This document shows, piece by piece, positions 56,505 to 64,000 of a stretch of 64,000 nt of DNA. Under the pieces are notes generated by a model. It had not been told where the DNA came from, made no database searches, and saw nothing but the letters and a program-made list of their open reading frames with translations. Every line of letters starts with the position of its first letter. Position 1 is the first letter of the stretch. A program made the translations under genes and the position numbers. Source of the DNA: Anolis sagrei (taxonomy: Eukaryota > Chordata > Lepidosauria > Squamata > Anolidae); contig NC_090023.1 of assembly GCF_037176765.1 (NCBI RefSeq), positions 155,227,663-155,291,662 of the forward strand, read 5' to 3'.

Positions 56505-57590
56505 CTTAGTGTAAATGTGAGAAGAAATGTTTACTGAATTTCGGAAACTTGCTATTACTAACTTTCTGCCGCCACTCAAATATTATGAAATCGGTGGGAT
56601 TTACTTCTCAGTAAACAGGCACAAGATTAAGCATAATCAACAAAACATGTTGGTGATTCACTCTGCAGGACCAGCACATTTCTTAATACCTGTATCTTTA
56701 AGTATATGCTAATAGGTATATATAAATTCTAATGAGGCCACAAGCCTGCTGACCCAAATGTATATTGCCTTCTAATAATTCGTGACAGTTCTCTCTTTCT
56801 CATGGACTTGTTCATTTTGTACAGCCTGCATCTTAGCCAAAATTAGTGACCTCTTGTTAGCTGCAGTCAGCGTAGCCCGTGTGGGATTCTGGGGAGTGAA
56901 TCCAGCACCATTGGGAGGTCCACGCATTCCTTGTCCCAAATCTAAACTTTACATATAAAGGATGAAGGTAGGCCAACCTTTTGCCCCAACTCTCCTTACA
57001 TGTATATATTGTTACTTAGTTTTTCTTGTGTTGGAAGTTGAATTGTTTACCAGTTATTTAATTTAACCAGAAAAGCGGTTTGTAGACTGAATAAACATAG
57101 ATTAAAAGTTCATTATCAGGAGACAAACAGAATTTCCTGTTGTGTGCCATCAAGTCATTTCCAACTTGTAGCAAACTTACCTTGGAGTTTTCTGGGGCTG
57201 AAAATGTGTAACTTGCTCAGGATCACCCAGTGAGTTTCCATAGCTGAGCGGGAATGCAAATCCTGGACTCCAGAGAACGTTTGTAGTCAAACCACTATAC
57301 CACACTGACTCTCAACAAGCAAAAGACAATCTAACTGTTGTATATTATATCTAAATATTATATCACCTTGCGAATATTCAAAGCAGCTCCAACTCAGACA
57401 ATGAGCAGTGGGGCAGTGATGACTCCTTCTCACTTACCTCCAGAGGATGGGGCTTCCTTGTGAATGTTCACAGGGCAGTCCCATCTTCAGGAGCTGGGCA
57501 TGCTGCATATGCCTGTTTCACCCAGTATAGCACTTATTTTGCCCAAGTTAAACAGGCATACAGGAAGAACACTGCCATCACTTCACCTGC
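56505..57590. other. Intergenic with an old SINE
   Basis: MIR-like SINE, minus strand, about 57130-57310 (gctcaggatcacccagtgag and aaaccactataccacac). Nothing else recognised. Confidence 0.45.
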
Positions 57591-57593
57591 CCT

Positions 57594-57901
57594 CAGGCAT
57601 GTAGCCGGGGGAGGGGGGGAGGCTCGGGGGGCTTCAGCCCCCCAAAAAATTCTCATGGTGGTTCGCGAAAAGGCCTTACTGGTGCATTATTTAAACTGTT
57701 ATGTTTATTCATATCATGATCTGATAACCATACTCAATATATCCCATATGCATGAGGGTATTGGGGTAATGATACAAAAGGTTTGCTAGGCTAGATCCTC
57801 TTTCACTCAGACTCAGCCCCCCCCCCCGAAACTCAGCCCCCCGAACCCCCCTGAAAAAGATTTAGCCCCCCCCCCGAAACGAAATCCTGGCTACGGGCCT
57901 G
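57594..57901. mobile_element. hAT MITE with C-rich interior
   Basis: CAGGCATGTAGCCGGGG left, AAATCCTGGCTACGGGCCTG right, exact 8-bp duplication CCTGCCCT (57586-57593, 57902-57909). Runs of C and the motif cagccccc recur inside. Confidence 0.85.
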
Positions 57902-57909
57902 CCTGCCCT

Positions 57910-59040
57910 GTGAATTATGGCTTCTCTTCCTGCATGCCACGTGTGTTTGTTCTGCTTGGGCAAAGGAAGGGAAGCACCAGGCAAAAGAAACACATGAAGC
58001 ACACAGGAAAAGGAGCCAGAATCTCCAGGCTAAGTGGACTGGTGGTAGTAGGTGACATGCTGTACAGCCATTCTCAAAATACGATAATCAGAGGCAGTCC
58101 AAAAGTCAACACAGTAATCAATCCAAACAGAGGGTCAAAACAAGAAAAAAGTTCACTGTACTTTCCACTATGTCAGTAACAGGGATTCTCACCAAATGTC
58201 CACGTCAAGATACAAAACATGTAGTCCAAGACACACAGGCCATCAACAAAATACTCTATCATAGGACATTGCTCCCAGCAATGCAGGGCTACTACAAACA
58301 CATTACTTTATGCTGCGCTGAAAGCCCTTATAGCTGTGAGGCCCTCTTCTGAACCAGCAGATTGGACCTTAGCTGAATGGCACCGACCCCTAACTAAAGC
58401 CAGGTGGGGTGAGTCAGCTCCTGCTCATAGCCCTGAACAGCCTCATCCTGCCCTGACTTGGGTACTTCCTTGTCAGAAATGCTGAGCTCCTGCTCAGCAG
58501 TAGTGAGCTCCAAAGGGTCAAGCTGCTCAAGTGGCTGCTCAGTATTGCCCTAAATTTGGCTGCTGGGGGAAGACCCTCTTTCCCATCATCCTCATCCAGC
58601 ACCTTAGTTCTGACACTGGGTCTCATTCACCTAGTACCTCCCTTCCTTTGCCAGCGCACAACAGCCACATGTAGTTTGCAGGAGGAGCCAACAAAATCAT
58701 CACCACCACCTGCCCCATGGATCCCAGTTATACTTGATCTGATCCACAGATCCTGAATACTCTTATTCCGGCTTGTCGAGAGAAAAAGACAGCATGGTAT
58801 GGAAACCCCTTGTTGGGTAGCCCCTCCTGGGGACCACAGAGGTGGTGCCCCACCTCTACCCCAGGGATAGTTACCTTTTTCTCTTTTACAGGGAGGTTTG
58901 CACCTCTAACCCTTGCAAAAGTGGAGGACTGACTGTATTTTTTAAAATGTACCTCACATCATAATGGTCAAATGGATCATTTATAGAAAGAATCCGATTC
59001 AAATTCTCAACCCTTTAACTCACTGGGGAAGCTTGCACCT
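57910..59040. other. Intergenic, unrecognised
   Basis: 58400-58640 is rich in gagctcctgctcag-like words on the plus strand and may belong to an old dispersed element; no class assigned. Confidence 0.35.
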
Positions 59041-59046
59041 CTTTTC

Positions 59047-59330
59047 CATGCTTTTTTTTTTTTTGTCGTGTCAGGAGCAACTTTAGAAACTGCAAGTCGC
59101 TTCTGGTGTGAGAGAATTGGCCGTCTGCAAGGACGTTGCCCAGGGGACGCCTGGATGAATTGATTTTTTTTTTATCATTCTTGTGGGAGGCTTCTCTCAT
59201 GTCCCCTGCATGAGGAGCTGGAGCTGATAGAGGGAGCTCATCCGCCTCTCCCCGGATTCGAACCTGCGACCTTTCGGTCTTAAGTCCTGCCAGCACAGGG
59301 GTTTAACCCACTGTGCCACCGCTGATCTAT
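59047..59330 (-). mobile_element. tRNA-derived SINE (family S)
   Basis: Near full length: poly-T start, gtcgtgtcaggagcaact, B box aggttcgaatccgggg (complement), A-box end. Confidence 0.85.
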
Positions 59331-59907
59331 TCCACGCTGATCTATCCAGAAGAGATAAAACTGGGTGATGAGGGAAAAGATATACTGCATGCTGCCCTGA
59401 GCTCACTGGAGTAAAGAGGGCATGCAAATGGGGGAAAAAGAATGAGCCTGTTTAATTCTGCATCTCAATAACATATAACATGCAAACATATTTATTAGAG
59501 TGATTAACCAACTTAATTTAATAGATTAGCATGCAAAGTGGCAATTTAGCTCAGTTTCATGTTGGGACACTTTAAGAAGGCAAAATTTTTGCTGATTCAT
59601 TTATTAAGTTGTTTCTTATTCATGCTGATGAATAAGAAACAGAACTTAATAAATGAATCATAATTAATCACTTCTTGTGATTAATTGCATTTTTCTGGGA
59701 TCAAGCGCATACTTGTCAAAGATGTTATCTGCTTGTTTTTGAATAAATTCTGTCTCTTGTATACACAACGGGGTGTCCCCCCCTCAAATGTATATACAGC
59801 TAAATAGTTGCTATAGAGATACAATTACATTGAAGAATAAATGTACTAATAATTACTTAACCAGAGTTACAAATTCCATCTTGGATTATAGTTTTGTATT
59901 AGGTATT

Positions 59908-60619
59908 AGGTGCAAAGATTACTGCAGATGCAGACTGTGGCCAGGAAATCAGAAGACGCTTACTTCTTGGGAGGAGAGCAATGTCCAATCTCGATAAAAT
60001 AGTAGAGACATCACACTGGCAACAAAGATCCGCCTAGTCAAAGCCATGGTATTCCCTGTAGTAACCTACGGATGTGAGAGCTGGACCTTAGGGAAGGCTG
60101 AGCGAAGGAAGATCGATGCTTTTGAGCTGTGGTGCTGGAGGAAAGTTCTGAGAGTGCCTTGGACTGCGAGAAGATCCAACCAGTCCATCCTCCAGGAAAT
60201 AAAGCCCGGCTGCTCATTGGAGGGAAGGATACTAGAGACAAAGTTGAAGTACTTTGGCCACATCATGAGGAGACAGCAAAGCCTAGAGAAGACAATTATG
60301 CTGGGGAAAGTAGAAGGTAAAAGGAAGAGGACCGACCAAGGGCAAGATGGATGGATGGCATCCTTGAAGTGACTGGACTGACCTTGAAGGAGCTGGGGGT
60401 GGTGACGGCCGACAGGGAGCTCTGGCGTGGGCTGGTCCATGAGGTCACGAAGAGTCGGAGACGACTGAACGAATGAACAACAATCCCCTTTGGGGAGATG
60501 GTGGCAGAGTATAAATAAAGTCTATAATATGATGAGTCCATAGCAGACAAGATCACACTGCTGGCTGTGGTATTGGATCACAGTCGGAGACGACTGAACG
60601 AATGAACAACAACAAAAAC
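59908..60619 (+). mobile_element. BovB (RTE) LINE, copy D, with extra 3' segment and second tail
   Basis: 3' third of BovB (GCESWTLGKAERRKIDAFEL to the KSRRRLNE end), first tail at about 60454-60480, then 60480-60582 shared with the sequence after copy A, then a second BovB tail (gtcggagacgactgaacg at 60584). The whole is enclosed by one exact 10-bp duplication ATTAGGTATT (59898-59907, 60620-60629). Confidence 0.85.
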
Positions 60620-60634
60620 ATTAGGTATTCAGAT

Positions 60635-63050
60635 TATTGCCCCTGCACAGCAGTGTGCTATTCACATTGTCAAAGCATAGAGTTGCAAACCTCAAGTTTC
60701 TCTTGCAATTTTCAGACACTTCTCTACTATTGTAACCTTCAATCTTGATAAGGTTGTATACCAGTATACTTTTAAAAAATGCAAAGATATTTGAGATAAC
60801 TGGATTGGTGTTCTTTGCTTTTTGTCTTTGTTTTTTTTTTTTTTTAAAAAAAATCTTATCTTGCAGAACTTGACAAAAACAATAAAACCCTCCAAATTTT
60901 TGCAGGACGTCTTTTCTACTAGATGGAATTAAGTGGTCTTTATTTCTGTAGTTTAGTATATCTAAGTGACAACTTTATAACAGGGTACTGAAGGAGGAAT
61001 TGCATAGCTGCATTAAATTATTTATTTATATATTTACTATATTTGATACCACCCGTCTCAGCCTTTAGGTGACTCAGGGCCTCCTGATTGTAAACATTCT
61101 CATGTGTTTTGTGAGACAAAGAGAACAGAGCTGGAAAGTAAATAAGTCTTTAGTGACCTCAATCCAATTGAGAGGCAACATAAAACCATTGTGTAAGGGG
61201 TGGTGTGTTAGAAACAGCCCAATCCATGTACGCCTAATCTAATGTAATGAGATTCTTTCTTCTACATGGCAGCAAACCCACAAGCAAAGCCAAATGCTTC
61301 TGGAAACTGGAGCTCAGGATTTGTGCTAAAGGTGGTACATATATTTCATAACACAGTGGAATTTGGTCAATCAAAACTTCAGTGTGCCAAATATCTAGTG
61401 GAGTGTTTCAAAAGCAAGTGTTTTTTGCAGCATCTGCCCCATGATCTTTTTTATTTATGGGTTGGAAACTGTAAATAAATCTAACACTTCATTGTCGTCC
61501 CAACACACACAACAACTTATTGTGCACTTTGTTTACAACCAGATTAGTTCTGTGGGTTTTCTAGAAGGCGAAATCCATGTGCATTGGTTTAAAGGAGGAA
61601 TTCTTAGGTAAAATTGTGCCTTTTTCACAGTGCTGGGGGCAGATCTCAAGAGAGTGCAAAAATAGATAGTTGTGTGTTCCTTACTCCTGCCCTAAGAAAG
61701 CCCATGACTCTGCAGATTTCAAAGATTAATTGTATAACAGGCAACTATTAAAGGCACAGAAGCAGTAGTGACAGCTGTATAGTTTGGTCTCGTATTGCTC
61801 TTTCTGGAATGTAGTGTGGTTCAAATTGGTCACAAAGCCATTGTCATAGACATGGAATGGCCATGCTGGCTGAGGATGATACAGTACATCTTGAGGCAGT
61901 CTGATCTGGTCAGTAAATGCTTCTACATTAAGATCCTTTAACAGTTTAACTAGAAATGTTAGGCCTGGCAAGCATTCAGCCCTGTCCCAGTTGTGTGGAA
62001 TGTGTGTGTGTGTGTCAGCCAAAGAATACAGTCCTGTGGATATAAACGTGATATTTAAATGCCAGCGTATGTGTGATTTCAGGATATGGATTGTTTTGTT
62101 TGCAAATTCTTAGTGTACATATTCCAGGTGCATTTTAAATTTGCCCTTGGATCTTTGGTATTTATAGGACCGCTCCAGCTGCAGAGCTGAGGCTTTGCTA
62201 TTGGACAAGTCGTGGAAAAGACATGCAGGAGTATCATGTACCTAGTTGGATTAATGATGATGGAGAATGAATCATCTGAACAAAGTGTTATTAATAGCTA
62301 ATAGACCTGCTTAATTGTTCTCCATGTAGCTTAAATGTCTGATTAAAGGAAGCTGGGTGCTTTTGCATTCCCTTTTACTGACTAATGCAACATCTGTGGG
62401 GTGCAATTAATACTCTATGAGTAACAACATGGTAGTTTCGCTGATGCGAAAGTGGTGGAGACTTGTTTTATGCTGGGGGAGGAGAGGAACTATTTGAAGC
62501 TCTGAGTGTGTAGCCCTGACCATTGTGACCTGCCTCATTTACCTTTAACACATTCTTCAAGTCATCTAAGGTGACACTGGGTGGCTATCTCATTTCACTG
62601 TTAACAACAACCCTGTGAGCTAGATTAAGGAGAGAGAATGCGGCTGGTATCCAGTGCCCTGTATGAACATAATAGCTCTGTGTGGATTCATCCTAGTTTT
62701 GCCTGACATGTGCCCAATAGTGTTAAACGATATCAGCCTTCCCCTACCCAGCATTCTCCAATTGTGTTGGATGGCAACTCCCATTACCTCCAGTCAGCAT
62801 GAAAATCGACTATACTGACATGGGATGATTTGGGTTGTAGTCCAATGCATCCAGTGTTGAAGAAGGGTGCATTACACAATTTTTCACACCATATAGAGGA
62901 ATTTTTTTTTGCTATGGTCTTCACGTTCAGCAAGGATCAGAAGCTTGTATGATCTACTCATTTATATTACATTCATGCTTTATCTTAATGCATATTTCTG
63001 ATATTTAAAAATGTGTATGGTACCTAAAAGCATAAAAATGTGATGTGGTC
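60635..63050. other. Intergenic, one doubtful exon
   Basis: No named repeat. At 62169-62270 (plus) a TTTATAG acceptor is followed by 33 codons (TAPAAELRLCYWTSRGKDMQ to PSWINDDGE) and TGA. If real, it would be the last exon of the gene whose promoter is at 53.7 kb; the family is not recognised. Confidence 0.2.
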
Positions 63051-63054
63051 CTGA

Positions 63055-63378
63055 CTTTTCTGTTTCTAGAACAAGGGGGATCATAGGATCTCCAGGTGAT
63101 CTTGAAATGTTTTCTGCTGTCCTGGGGACTAGGATGTGGAACAATGGCTTCAAACTACAGGAAAGGAGATTCCACTTGAACATGAGGAAGGGCTTCCTGA
63201 CTGTGAGAGCTGTTCACAAGTGGAACTCTGTGCTGAACAGAGGCTCATTCTTTGGAGGCTTTTAAGCAGAGGCTGGATGGCTGTCAGGGTGCTTTGAATG
63301 TGATTTCCTGCTTCTTGGCAGGGAGCTGAACTGGATGACCTGTGAGATCTCTTCCAACTCTATACTTCTATGACTGCA
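63055..63378 (+). mobile_element. CR1 LINE 3' fragment
   Basis: ggaaaggagattccacttga, ggctggatggctgtcagggt, and ctgaactggatgacctgtga. Confidence 0.85.
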
Positions 63379-63410
63379 AGACCTGTTAATCCTAGCCAGC
63401 ATGTTCAATG

Positions 63411-63676
63411 ATTTTTTTTTGTTGTGTCATGAGCGACTTGAGAAACTGCTAGTTGCTTCTGGTGTGAGAGAATTGGCCATCTGCAAGGACATTGCCCAAG
63501 GGACGCCCGGATGTTTTGATGTTTTATCATCCTTGTGGGAGGCTTCTCTCATGTCCCTGCATGAGGAGCTGATAGAGGGAGCTCATCCGTGCTCTCCCTA
63601 GATTTGAACCTGCGACCTGTTGGTCTTCAGTCCTGCCAACACAGGGGTTTAACCCACTGCGCCACTGGGGGCTCCA
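63411..63676 (-). mobile_element. tRNA-derived SINE (family S)
   Basis: Near full length, complement has A box tggcgcagtgggttaaacc and B-box-like aggttcaaatctaggg. Confidence 0.85.
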
Positions 63677-64000
63677 ATGATGAGAGATTATGAACATTGC
63701 AGTCCAGCAACAACTGGGTGGCTGCATAATTGCCCTCCCATTTTGAAAGTAGAAATAGAATATACAAGCTGAAGAATTTGCATTGTTTTGCTCTTTGATT
63801 TTCCAGCTTTGCACGCAATAATGTTCAAGAACGTCTGATGAATAATAAAAATCGGTAGGATATTTTGACAACTAGTAGAAATACATAGTTGTTATTATTA
63901 ATTTCTTGTTGACTGCAGGTCACCGTACAGTGCAATTGGCCATTAGGCAATCCAAACAATGTATGTGATCCCCTTGAGGGAATTCCCAATTTGCTCAGAT

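Noticed and set aside
57910-59040. An old LTR-type element
   Set aside because: Some word repetition but no terminal repeats or coding signature that I can support.
61726-62022. A 98-codon minus-strand frame with WPFHVYDNGFVTNLNHT
   Set aside because: No family recognised, no splice sites of note, and it runs into a (GT)n-coded start; kept out of the features.

Overview
The window is vertebrate nuclear DNA from a squamate reptile, most likely an anole or close iguanian. This rests on the mix of BovB LINEs, Sauria-type SINEs whose tail resembles BovB, L2 and CR1 LINEs, Penelope-like elements and a SPIN-type hAT, and on the split protein-coding genes. The species is inferred, not proven.

Left part (1-22,100): a head-to-head pair of DPY30-domain paralogues. 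DYDC1 runs leftward, with coding exons at 6661-6809, 3892-4014 and 1842-1937 and a probable partial exon at 1-41, and continues past the window edge. DYDC2 runs rightward, with coding exons at 18205-18357, 18463-18585 and 21767-22096, giving 201 aa. Between them (15510-15721) lies a shared promoter that is itself a large imperfect palindrome: two 106-bp arms, ungapped and about 79% identical by hand count, with a perfect RFX X-box half-site pair at the centre and a CCAAT box near each outer end. It looks like an inverted duplication that copied the promoter along with the gene, so each paralogue is driven outward by its own arm.

Middle (30,000-37,600): EXOSC3 (exosome subunit Rrp40), four coding exons, 258 aa, all splice sites in register. 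A CpG-rich promoter carries NRF1-like palindromes on both sides of exon 1. Intron 1 is full of LINEs and a SINE; introns 2 and 3 are mostly unique sequence.

Right part (37,600-64,000): no complete gene recognised. A CpG-rich promoter with CCAAT boxes and a probable non-coding first exon (donor at 53,804) suggests a gene that continues to the right; one doubtful terminal exon lies at 62,168.

Most of the rest is transposon sediment, and many insertions still show target-site duplications. Notable items are a young 5'-truncated BovB with a 463-codon ORF, a chimeric BovB copy with two tails inside one duplication, a nested hAT/Penelope/hAT stack at 40,987-42,500, a TIR element filled with telomere-like repeats that split a SINE at 52,368-53,083, and a GC-rich tandem repeat containing a perfect 24-bp palindrome. 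No rRNA, tRNA gene or CRISPR array was seen; the tRNA-like boxes all belong to SINEs.
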